Below, in pieces: positions 49,745 through 64,000 of a stretch of DNA of 64,000 nt. The stretch comes from Schistosoma haematobium (Eukaryota; Platyhelminthes; Trematoda; Strigeidida; Schistosomatidae). Made by a program: the position numbers and the translations under genes. The DNA is taken from assembly GCF_000699445.3 (NCBI RefSeq), contig NC_067196.1, positions 49,393,364 to 49,457,363 of the forward strand. Direction: 5' to 3'. The notes under the pieces were generated by a model. The model did not search any database. It worked only from the letters and a program-made list of their open reading frames with translations, and was not told the DNA's origin. Numbering within the stretch: the stretch's first letter is position 1; the number at the start of each line of letters is the position of its first letter.

Positions 49745-52700
49745 ATGGTCAGTGATAGTGAGGAAGAAGATACAGTGGTGAAGATTGGGAATGTACTGCA
49801 GGAAATTGATGAGGAGAACTGGATTACCATGGGTGGGGTCGATGATAGATCTGCTTGTACATTTATAAGGGTAACAAATAATTCCTGTTCACTACAGTAT
49901 ATAGGGATATGTAAAACGACAGGCGCTTTACACTTGTCATACATGTTTAAACGTAGACGAAGTAAAAGCTGCGATTTGTTTTCCTTGTGCGATTGAGTGT
50001 CATTCTGACCATGATATAGTTGAGCTATACACCAAACGATATTTCAGATGCGACTGTGGAAACTCAAAATTTGCTGGTGTTTGTAACTGTCTATTGTGGG
50101 AGGTAATACAAATCTAGTACTAAATTTCAAAGGATAAGGACGATGAAAATGATTTGAACCGGTACGATGACAATTTTTCTAACCGATATTGCACGTGTCA
50201 ACGTCCGTATCCAGACCCGGATTATGACGTAGTTTTTTGTATCTTATTATTTTCTTTACTAGGGTGTTGAAGAAATGATTCAGTGTGGCATATGCGAAAA
50301 CTGGTTTCACTTGGAGGTAACCTGATTATGACTTCCTAAATTATCTTAGCATCTCAACATGGATAAAGAATTCGAACCACCCGAAGATTATAACGAGATG
50401 ACCTGTTTTATGTGCGTTAAAAAGTACGCGTTTCTATTTATGTATGCATATAACACTGAGGAGACGTTCCGGCAATCTTTTACAAAGAGTAACAGCTTGA
50501 CTGAGTTTATTTATACTCCAGATTCTAAAAGGTTGAGGAAAACCGTAAATGAAGGTACGACTCATCCGGAAGACAGTTCTTATTGTCGTTTGTCCATGTG
50601 GGCTAGTAAAATGAAACAATACGTGCCTGAGTTCTTCTGTTCGTCTCTTGATAACTTGGACAACCTCGACCCCAATCTAGTACCATCAGTGTTTTGGATC
50701 TCTGATTGGAGAAGCTTCCTTTGTCGATGCGAAACCTGCAAGGTAATTTGTCTCAAAGTTATGTTAGTTGGAACGCCTACACTACTGTTTCTAAAAACTT
50801 GAAAAATTTTAGTGGTAGTGACGTGATCTGCACAATTGTGTATGTCCACATCGTTAACGAGTATTTGACGTATGGTAAATAATGAGTAGTCATATATAAA
50901 GTGGCTTCTTGAATATGATTGTAACGTATTCATCAATGTATTTGTTCCCACTGTCAAATAATAGGCGTAATTAATGTTTAGCGTATATGCTCGTTGTAAA
51001 CTACGTTGAGCTCCATATATTCTGTATTTGAGAATAGTTCTAGTTAACGAAATTAGTTCAACGACCACGCTATCCTTGTATTTCAAGTAGTTTAGTGAAA
51101 TATGAGGAGCCATCCCTAGGGAGTGCGGTGCTGTGGTAAATCCAAGTTTAGCCGGCTAATTGATTTTCTACGGGAAATGCGAGAATGGCTTGCAGGTAGC
51201 AATTTAGTGCAGATTTATGGACAGCTCTCCCTTAAGGTCAAGTTTATCGCACATTTAATCTATTTGGTAGTACATGGTGAAAATTTTCCACAAGGCTTCC
51301 TGCCGTATTTTTGAAGAAATGGAGTATCATGTCTCACGTTTCGTAAGAGAAAAACTAATGTTTTAAGTCAATAGACAATGTAAGGATAATTATTTTCGTT
51401 TTTCTATTGGAAGCCCATCAAAAAACAACAAGTCATCAAATGAGATGACTGGGTCATGTTGCGTATGGTTAGCTAGTTTTTGCCGTGAGGTAATGAATTG
51501 ATAATAGTCCATGAGTACATTGGCCACCAAACAAATGGGTGCCAGAAGGTAAAGCCATCCTGCTTGTCACCCAAGAGACACTTGTTACGTGTGGTTGAAG
51601 GTTCCAAATGACGGGGCTAAAAACAAGTTGTATCAGCGCAGACATATGTTTCCTCCATATTACTTTATTTTTTGTTGTAAACTCAGATTCCTGGTGTCCC
51701 TAGTTCAATTTTTTCCTAATTTCCTGATTTTGCTCACAAAATATCGCAGCTTATGATGTACATTTGTGCTAACTTTTATGTGGGTTACGATTCACTTACT
51801 GACAGTCCTTAGATATTCGCTGTTATAAAGTAGGTCAAATTCAGATTTTAGGTCTACTCTGAATTTGAGTGGTGCAACTAAGACCATATATACGAGTGAT
51901 GGGCAGTTAAATAAGTACGATTCCATAACATTTCCCATTGCAAGGTGAACGATATAATTAATATCTCCGGACTTTTCAGATAATAGGTCTGCGCCATAAC
52001 ACTTAAAAACTCTCGTCAAAATCTAGGTAGCAAAGTTAAAGAATTGCAGTAAATCCAAAGACATACGATGGCATATTTTAATGCAGGTAAATTGTTGTCC
52101 ATCATAATTTTTCTCTTCTGTACGAAATTTTCTTTCACGATAACGATACACATCGGTGTCAGAAAATTTTTCTCGAAAAATACGAATTTTATTCTAGCAA
52201 CTATGGTTGTCCAGAACCATGGAAAAGTATCGTGTATATGTCCCAGTATCTCATCATCAGTGATGTTCATCTTATATACCACTAAAATCAAGAAACTGAT
52301 TATTCGCATCTTTATTGTAATAAAGGTTTCTGATTACTGCTCTCTAAAAATGATGGGGGGCACCCTATGGTCAACAAATTCCATTGGTTATAATTGGACA
52401 CAAGTTTGATTCATGTAATGTCCGAAGACAATTACCTTGAAGTCGAGCAGAACGAATGTGTGTGGGGAACTGAATAAAACAAATTATATTCGAATTATAT
52501 TATGCATTTCAATGTTTTCTAAAGCCCAAGCCCAATAATTTTGTCAGCAACGTATGTGTAGTTTGTTATACTCTGTTGCTTTTCTGGACTCAGTGAAGTC
52601 AAGATTTTGATTCATGTTGACATACTTTGATTACCAAGCACTTAATTTTACAATTTTTTGGATTAGGAAATGTACAAGCACCTTAATGTCGAATTTCTAT

Positions 52701-54488
52701 TGGATCCTGAAGACTCAGTATCCCATTACATGCAACTGGGAAAACAGAGGACTAAATCAATTAACGAGGAGGAGAAACGCACACTAAATGAGGCTCTTGC
52801 AGAGTTGCCGCATCCTGCAGCAGTAAATTTTGCAACGGGTAACTGTCATAATGCGGATTTATCACGTGATATATAATTATGAACTTATAAGTAGAAATAA
52901 TAGGAACACCTTATAGATATACGCTGATTATTTCGTTCATATTCCTCGTAAATAATTGTTAAATTCAATACGGGTTACTTCATGCTTGATATTATAATGT
53001 TAATCTAAAACGCCAAATCAGTAAACCTCTGACATACTTTGAACAGATAAAAAACAAATAAAGCATACATGAGAGTTTATAAGCTCCCAATAAACAATAC
53101 TCCCTGCGTACTTGCTCGCAAAATTTGTGATGACAACGTCGGAATACTAAAAACTCGAGAGGTATCTACAATGTTTTCTGGCTCCTGTGCATCAACGTGT
53201 TTTTCTCACGTTTTCATGTGTCTATACATCATAAAGGTTTTAATAAGTGTCCTAAAACGAAAACAACATACATTTGTCAAGAGAAACAGGGTTTACGCTA
53301 GAATCAAGCAGAGTTAGGACGAGTTCGTCGCAGTTACTGACTTACATGGTCTTTATTGTACAAGGTAATAACTTATGGAATGTTCGTTATAATACTGAGT
53401 GAACAAAAAGTGTTGTATTAGTATTTATTAAGCAAGGACCTGTAAAAATATCTCGTGGCTTTTGTAGTAGACGTATATCACTAAATTCAAAGTGTATTTT
53501 CTTGTGAGTTATTTCATTTAGGTATAAATTATGGTTAGATTATTGATTTACGTCAACTTTGTTACCATAAGTTTGCGGATATTCAGTGTATACAGTATAA
53601 ATGTTTGGGTAAAAAACAATCCATTACTTAGTGTCTAGGTTTATATAGCAGCGCTAGACGACACACTATTGCTCCCAAATAAATAGTAAACTACCAATAA
53701 AGCGTAAGAGTATAATAACATCTTTAGATCCTATTCGTACGTTACAACATTCTAAGTAAATATAACTATCTATCCGGAAATAGGTCTCTACTTTGTGATG
53801 TGAACATCCATACCCAGAAAACCTAGGTTAAATGATGTCAACAATCAGATTATTGTACCTGAAGAGATAAATGGTATCAATCCCACTTAAATAGACCTAA
53901 CAAGCTCTGTAATTGAATACACTGACTGTCATTAGCATATTTTCCACAACTAATAAAGTATACTTTTAATGTAGGATTCGTACGACTGAAAGAGGCTCTG
54001 GAAGAATTTTTCACCAAGAAGAGAGATAAAAACCACGTAAGTACCTCACTTATCTGTTTAGTTCTTTGTACATCAAGTTGTATAAATTGTGAAGAGATCT
54101 ATGCTAGCCTTTGTTGTCGTAGTTATTTGTGACATCATACCATGACCTGATAGAAAGTGTAGCTCACTCATGTGGAAACTTCTTAGCGTCCTCCCTTGTA
54201 TTAGAGTTCAGCGCTGTCTCAGTATGTCTCGAAAAACGTTTGTTATCCCTACGAAACAAATTTCGTTGTTAGATGTTTAAACCCAATACTTGCCCCATAT
54301 TTTGTGTCAAATGAAAACTTGTTGACCTAGATGTAGGCGATTAGCTTGTTATATTTTGTACTATGAAATAACCATTGACTTCTATTTTTACCATTCCCTA
54401 CTCATATCCTTTTTCTGTCTTTCAGATTGTAACAGAATCAGAAGTAAAAGCTTTTTTCGAAGACTTTCGGAAGCGCAGTCAATCGTAA
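49745..54488 (+). CDS. UBR7: UBR7-like protein: UBR box plus PHD finger
   Basis: Eight exons: 49,745-49,870; 49,905-50,102; 50,133-50,228; 50,263-50,316; 50,350-50,742; 52,667-52,838; 53,975-54,036; 54,426-54,488. All introns are GT-AG and the frame is continuous for 387 codons (human UBR7 is about 425). The UBR box spans about residues 40-110 (RQALYTCHTC, ELYTKRYFRCDCGNSKF). The PHD finger spans about 128-180: C128, C130, C148, C151, H156, H159, C177, C180. Then come WRSFLCRCETC and a C-terminal segment, VRLKEALEEFF and KAFFEDF, as in UBR7. Family members are putative E3 ubiquitin ligases linked to chromatin (histone H2B); which substrate applies here is not visible. The start is the first ATG and begins an acidic N-terminus. 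The gene converges on NOP2. Confidence 0.93.
50743..52666 (+). other. UBR7 intron 5 (1.9 kb)
   Basis: GTAATTTG at the donor, TTTTTTGGATTAG at the acceptor. ORFs inside it on either strand (up to 177 codons, 50,580-51,113, -) show no motif and partly overlap exon 5, so they are not annotated as genes. No transposon recognised. Confidence 0.7.
52839..53974 (+). other. UBR7 intron 6 (1.1 kb)
   Basis: GTAACTGT donor after a phase-1 G; TTTTAATGTAG acceptor. AT-rich, with no gene or repeat recognised. Confidence 0.7.
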
Positions 54489-54501
54489 CTACATTTGACT
54501 G

Positions 54502-54507
54502 AATAAA
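54502..54507 (+). terminator. Poly(A) signal of the UBR7-like gene
   Basis: AATAAA 14 bases after the TAA stop, the only canonical hexamer close to the stop. Implies a very short 3' UTR. 54,508-54,841 after it holds nothing I recognise. Confidence 0.6.
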
Positions 54508-54841
54508 TTTCAATTAATTTATTTCCTGGATTTATAATATATTCAACCTTGACTGTAATTAAATTCCACTCTGATTAGTGCTCATCGATGTCTATATTTT
54601 GCTGATAATCTCTAGTTTTCTTTCCAATACAGTTGCCACTTAAAAATACCGAAATTGTGACAAGCTCGTATAATGTATTTATAAACGACTCTAGGCCTCA
54701 GCTTTTTCGCCTCTAGTTATACAGCTGTGATCAACCTCAGACTCAGTAGTTAGTAAGATTATAAGCTTTGTGTCCATCTACACACAACTGTATCCATCAT
54801 AGGTATTAAAATATTCGTAGCATTTATGTATCTGATATCAC

Positions 54842-55400
54842 GACCGTTGCTGCTACTTTTACGTGGTGGTCGGGCTTGCCTGTCGTGATGAACCAATCGA
54901 GCTATAGTGGCTGGAACAATAGTTCCTCAAGGTCCTACCATGCTAGACAGGTCGGTTGAAGAGCGGTAAGACTGAAAGCAGCAAACCCATAGGCGAACTA
55001 TAACAGCGATACCGCCATCTCACGAAGGAAATGTGGGGTTAGAAAACATCTACTCGAAGAATGCACACTTTGCCTTAGCCCACGGATATCCGTCTCCGAC
55101 GGTAGGGTCTCAACAAGTACGAAGCTAACACCAAAATTACTAACAAAAGGGTCGTGTGTGACCGACCTCAAGCAGTTGTTTCTTGAGCACTGTTGTCAAG
55201 CTCTCGAATCGTTCAGACGAACTCTAACCCAATTTCCTTCTCAGATACTTTTAGAAGAACCCTTCCACGATGTGGGCCCTCATACCTCTCACAGCACTCA
55301 AGCCCACAGTATTCATAATCAATCTCCCTCTCCAATTCCTAAGTATTGTGTAACGTGTGACAGATTATTTACGGTGAGATATTGTGTGGTATGATAGGTG
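54842..55400 (+). mobile_element. RTE 5'-end fragment
   Basis: Matches the 5' regions of the RTE copies at 40,546 and (reversed) 30,108: ACGTGGTGGTCGGGCTTGCC, CGTGATGAACCAATCGAGC, GTTCCTCAAGGTCCTACCATG, and an ORF with MTDLKQLFLEHCC at 55,158. It stops before the endonuclease. Retrotransposition normally truncates the 5' side, so a lone 5' end points to a later deletion, perhaps linked to the RTE element that follows. 55,401-55,590 is unassigned. Confidence 0.75.
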
Positions 55401-55888
55401 AGATAGAAGACTTGGAAGGAAGTGTAGATGACACGGAACTTCCGCATGTGGTTAGTATGTTAACTGGAGACAATAGACTTAGTAGATGTGACTCATTATC
55501 AAATTGGGTACATTAGCAAGAGGTACAGAAGGCCAGCCATCTGGGTCTCTGACATCGTTAACTATCTTAGAACCATATTGTTACGACCAGGAATCTGCTC
55601 GGGGTATGGCCTCCTAAGATAACCACCTGCTTCGGTTTGGGCACCCGGGCAGTATCACAGCCCACACGCAAATGATGAACTCTCTATATCTATGGAAACT
55701 ACTTTTCTCGCTTCGAAAAACAAATGATTCAAATTATTATCATTACTATTATTGTCATTATTATTACTATTATTATTTACCACATTCACCCTCTTTTATA
55801 ATTAGACAGTGGCTCGTCTTTGGTGGGGATTCGACTGTATCTAAACGTTCTCGAGTCACTGTCCGGTTGGTAATTGCATGTTTCCACT

Positions 55889-56690
55889 GAATATGAGTAC
55901 TGAAGCAGTTTTTCTGAAACCACGTGCACCATTCAAACTGGCTGCCTTCAACGTTCGCACACTTATGCAGGTCGGACAACAGATAGGGCTGGCTATGTCT
56001 TTGTAAAGTCTTAATATTGATGTTTGCTGTCTATCCGAGACCCGTATTCAAGACTCTGGTGAAGTACTACAAATTCGCTCTCTATCTGTCGCTTCGAATA
56101 GCTTGTTTGATGTGCGCTTATCCGGGGACCCTGTGGCATTTTCGTCTGGTCTTGCTGGCGTTGGTGTCGCACTAAGCGCTAGAGCTGAGGCAGCACTAAT
56201 CGATTGGATCCCCATTAACAGTCGGTTATGTGCTGTTAGATTAGAAAGTTCCATCAAAGTGAGAAATCGGCGTCAGAAACGATGTCTTTTCGTCATCTCT
56301 ACCTATGCCCCTGTTTCTGGCTAGCACTAATTTTCGGGACAATCATCGCCGATGTGCCACCTGGCGTCCTCCCTCTGCATTCCAAGCCTGGACTCAGATT
56401 GATTACATCGCGATCAGCTACCGCTGGCGTGGTTGTGTACAAGACTGCCGCTCCTTTTGGAGTACCTATCTGGACTCTGACCATGCCTTGGTCTGCGCCA
56501 ATCTTACCTTACTTTTCAGTGGCCAACGAAGTGACCGCTACCAACGGATTGATGTTAGCAAGCTGGTTGCAACTTCTGTTGCAAGTAAGTATCGAACCGA
56601 GCTAGTTTCTAGGCTAGCTACCATTCCACCGAAAAGTATAGATGAGCATTGGTCGCAATTGCATGACGCCATGAAAATGGCGTGCTAATG
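55889..56690 (+). pseudogene. RTE endonuclease remnant
   Basis: Starts at an ATG near 55,893 with PFKLAAFNVRTLMQVGQQ and CCLSETRIQDSG, the first blocks of an apurinic-type endonuclease that nicks the target, and continues to IDWIPINSRLCAVRLESS and FVISTYAPVSG near 56,324. A TAA at about 55,997 interrupts it. After 56,330 another frame gives FRDNHRRCATWRPPSAFQAW and SDHALVCANLTLLFSG (the C-terminal SDH block), so both catalytic ends are recognisable with part of the middle missing. Confidence 0.75.
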
Positions 56691-56704
56691 AGCTGGAAGC
56701 AGCA

Positions 56705-58480
56705 GCTGCATCTGGTAATTACCGGAAGCTCTTCCAACTAATCCAAGCCACTGGCAGCAGGGAGCCTGATGTGAGCGAAACAATCTGTGAGGATGACGGG
56801 ATGCCAATCACTAACATCCATCGTCTTGGACGATGGGCAGAATTTTTCGAAGGGCAGTTCAACTGGTCTGCTGCTCCGGCAACATGGATCAGACTGTCCT
56901 GCCCTCCATGGCCGGTGGCGACTGATCCACCAAATGAGGCGGAATTCCGCAAGGAACTCCAACTCTCGAAGCAACACAAATCACCTGGCCCCGATGACTT
57001 ACCTCCGGCTCTTTTAAAAGATGGTGGTGACTTTCTTACTAAGGAACTGACGACGTTGTTTACAAAGGTTTGGGAACTAGAGAGTGTACCAACGTCATGG
57101 AATGAGTCGATAGTTGTCCCTATCTTTAAAAAGGGTTCACGTCGTTTCTGTAACAACTATCGGGGGATAAGTCTACCTCCGATTGCGTAGGTTGTTCAAA
57201 ACCCGAGAAAGATTGACTCGCGAAAAGCAGGCTGGGTTTCGTTCTGGTCGAGGATTTATTGATCATATCTTCACCCTCCGCCAAATGTTAGAACACCGCC
57301 ATACTTATCAGAGGCCAACAATCGTAGTGCCTCTTGACATCACAGCTGCCTTTGATTTGTTGGACAGGACTGTTCTCTGGGATTGTCTATTGAAGAAGGG
57401 TGTGCCTGAGAAGTTTATTAACATCCTAAAAGCCCTATATACAAACACCTCAGGCAGAGTGAGGGCATACAACCACCTCTCTCCATTGTTCTATTCGAGC
57501 AGTGGGGTTAGACAGGGTCGCCCAATCTCACCATTCCTCTTCAACTTTGCCATCGATGACATTCTAGAAACAGCTCTGATGAATATAAGTAATGGTGGTG
57601 TGGATCTGTTGTTTAGAGAAAGACTTCTCGACCTTCAATATGCGGACGATATTGTCTTACTGTACGATAATGCCCAAGCCATGCAATCCGCACTTAATCA
57701 GTTGGCAATCAGTGTCCATAGGTATGGTATGTGCTTTGCACCTTCGAAGTGCAAAGTACTTCTACAAGACTGGCAGGATTCTAATCCTGTACTCACCCTG
57801 GATGGTGAGCAGATAGAAGTAGTCGAGAAGTTCGTGTATCTGGGTAGCTGCATAAGTGCTGGTGGTGGCGTGAGTGATGAGGTCATTGCATGTATAGTGA
57901 AAGCCAGAGTGGCTTATGCCAATCTGGGCCACCTTTGGCGCCTTCGTGATGTTAGTCTGGCTGTAAAAGTTCGGATCTACAACGCGTCAGTGAGAGCAGT
58001 TTCGCCCTATGCTTGTGAAACCTGGCCTCTCCGAGTTGAGGACGTTAGACGACTCTCTGTGTTCGATCATCGCTGTCTCCGAAGGATTGCTGACATCCAG
58101 TGTCAACACCATGTTAGTAATGCAGATGTTCGGCATCGTGTGTTCGGGCACAGAGATGATAATCCAATTGGTATCACCATCTTGAAACACTGACTTTGGT
58201 GGCTTGGACATGTTCTACGAATGTCGTCCCAGAGAATTTCACGTCGTGCATTATTTGCCGACTCTGGGACTGGTTGTAAGAAGCGGAGAGGTGGTCAGTG
58301 CATGACATGGTGTTGTGGTATGAAAGAAAGCTGCAAAGGGCTGGCTTGTGTTGGTCCTTCACGACTCCCTGGTTGGGGACCGAGAGATGGTGCTACACAG
58401 TGGCTAGAGACGTTATCAGATATGGCTCAGAATAGAAGCCAGTGGCGATCCTACTGTAACCTTCTTTTGCTTTCTTCATA
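56705..58480 (+). pseudogene. RTE reverse transcriptase, largely open
   Basis: Two long ORFs overlap by 8 bases in different frames: 56,771-57,190 (HKSPGPDDLPPALLKDGG, SWNESIVVPIFKKGSRRFCN) and 57,183-58,193 (336 codons). In the latter are PLDITAAFD at residues 50-58, GVRQGRP at 108-114 and the catalytic YADD at 153-156, then FVYLGSCISAGG and RVEDVRRLSVFDHRCLRRI. A third ORF, 58,221-58,481, continues the C-terminal domain (LPGWGPRD, RSQWRS). One frameshift near 57,187 and a stop at 58,191 separate them, so this is the best preserved RT in the window but still broken. Confidence 0.85.
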
Positions 58481-58789
58481 AAAAGTGGTTGTGTCTCCCT
58501 TAACTGAAAGATTTCTTCTGATTGTACCTTTCCGTTCTCTCACTACTACCGCACTACCTTACACCAATCTCTTCGGTATTGTTCTCTCTTTTTTACGCTT
58601 CTTACCTTTTTTTCTTTTCTCTTCGAATTCTCATTGTTTTGTGTGGCGCATATATATTGGCGCTCTCTCGTAGTAATATTTATGTGTTCAAATAAATAAA
58701 TAAATAAATCTGCACACACTAAATAAGGCGCCTGAAGTCCATCGTGCGCTGAGTTCTGAAGAAGTAAGGGCTGAAGTTAGGTTAAGTTG

Positions 58790-58795
58790 TTTATT
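58790..58795 (-). terminator. Poly(A) signal of NOP2
   Basis: AATAAA on the minus strand, 36 bases beyond the NOP2 stop codon. Confidence 0.55.
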
Positions 58796-58831
58796 CACAA
58801 ACAAGGATGAAGGCTTGGTAATCCTGGTGCT

Positions 58832-63345
<4,514 letters not shown>

Positions 63346-63594
63346 GGCCAGAAACGAAATAGGCGGCTTGAATTCACTAGGTCAAAGGAACCGACCTGTG
63401 TCAGTAGCTAATAGAAACAAACTTCAAAACATAAACATTGGTTGTGGAAAGTAGTGAACCGTCTTTTTTGGGTCTGTGTCTAAGTGGTGAGCGGGCTTGG
63501 TTGACTATGGTGAGATACAACGTGTCCGTTGGGATCTTCCAAAACTCCCTACGCTTTTATCGACCCTGTTCATCTGCATTCGGTAGAATTATTA
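63346..63594. other. NOP2 upstream region
   Basis: About 250 bp separates the NOP2 start from the integrase fragment and must hold the promoter. No core element is evident. Part of it (from about 63,540) may be degraded retrotransposon sequence. Confidence 0.4.
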
Positions 63595-64000
63595 TTTGAC
63601 TAAAATGAACACTTTCACCTCCTTACGTGTACCGTTTTACACAAAGGCCAGAAGCAGTATCAATCAAGGACATTACTGCTGAAACAGTGGCACACGCCTT
63701 CGTCGAACCGTGGGCAGTAAACTTTGACTGTCCTCCGAGTATCACTTCAGACCGTGAACGTCAATTCGAATGTGGCTTTACCGTTGTATTACCACACTCC
63801 TGAGAACCACACGACTCCGAACGACCACCTTCCATCCACAGGCTATTGGGTTAATAGAACGATTTCGCTGACAGTTGAAAGCTTCACCCTAAACGGCGAA
63901 AGCGTCACAGTGGGCTGACGCACTTCCACTCATGTTATTCGGTATTAGCAGTACATTGAAGGCTGGCGTTGAACATACTGAAGCTCAACTCGTTCGCGGA
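63595..64000 (+). pseudogene. Gypsy-type integrase fragment, continues past window
   Basis: Plus-strand blocks in two frames: RPEAVSIKDITAETVAHAFV, then CPPSITSDRERQFE (second Asp of the D,D-35-E triad), then after a shift TTFHPQAIGLIERF (the Glu) and ALPLMLFGIS, ending in AQLVRG at the window edge. Integrase inserts the LTR element's cDNA into the genome. Some 40 residues between the Asp and the shift are scrambled by an indel near 63,760, and an in-frame stop follows the Glu block, so the copy is dead. The 63,724-63,918 ORF is a shadow. The rest of pol would lie on both sides but is not seen to the left. Confidence 0.8.

Larger units (their letters stand above)
55591..58710 (+). mobile_element. 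Second RTE-type element, nearly complete
   Basis: A 5' region sharing CACCTGCTTCGGTTTGG and CACCCGGGCAGTATC with the non-autonomous element at 20.4 kb, a TTATTATTAC-rich stretch at 55,735-55,780, endonuclease, RT, C-terminal domain and an (AAAT)n tail at 58,692-58,710. It is clearly different in sequence from the 22-30 kb and 41 kb RTE copies. Internal deletion near 56,330 and frameshifts make it inactive. Its tail lies about 80 bp beyond the NOP2 poly(A) signal. Confidence 0.85.

Noticed and set aside
50580..51113. 177-codon minus-strand ORF
   Set aside because: Overlaps UBR7 exon 5 and intron 5 on the opposite strand, with no motif.
56719..57156. 145-codon minus-strand ORF
   Set aside because: Antisense shadow of the RTE reverse transcriptase.

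Overview
The window is AT-rich eukaryotic DNA that best fits a blood fluke (genus Schistosoma). The evidence is SR2-type RTE elements, a CR1-type (SR1/Perere) element, a gypsy-type integrase fragment, Sm-alpha-like SINEs with hammerhead relics, and genes with 30-40 nt introns near the 5' end and kilobase introns further 3'. These family names come from memory of schistosome repeats; no search was run.

Layout. 473-13,943: macrosatellite of a ~3.25 kb unit, four full copies plus a stub, each with a solo LTR. 14.2-18.3 kb: a repeat also seen at 44 kb, then a decayed CR1 element. 19.7-20.5 kb: an inverted repeat and a non-autonomous RTE-like element. 20,731-21,118: a small J-domain gene. 21.7-22.2 kb: two SINEs head to head. 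22.2-30.1 kb: two RTE copies in opposite orientation that share a near-identical ~2.09 kb inverted duplication around a ~2 kb spacer holding a (TA)22 tract. 30.1-42.3 kb: solo and partial LTRs, a decayed SR2 element, two LTR-retrotransposon gag remnants and an internally deleted RTE.

44-63.4 kb is the gene-bearing part. A complete UBR7-like gene (+, 8 exons, 387 codons) and a complete NOP2 gene (-, 7 exons, 506 codons) converge on each other with an RTE element between them. NOP2 exons 3-4 and most of intron 4 are present again, inverted and nearly identical, at 44.3-46.6 kb. There the exon 3 copy lies in frame behind unrelated repeat sequence, giving a chimeric 220-codon ORF. The window ends in a gypsy-type integrase fragment.

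The host genes have unrelated housekeeping-type roles: rRNA cytosine methylation (NOP2), a UBR-box/PHD protein (UBR7) and an Hsp70 co-chaperone. They are not an operon. The exon maps of all three were assembled by hand from splice signals and reading-frame continuity. Most of the remaining sequence is transposon remains or AT-rich intergenic DNA in which I recognise nothing.
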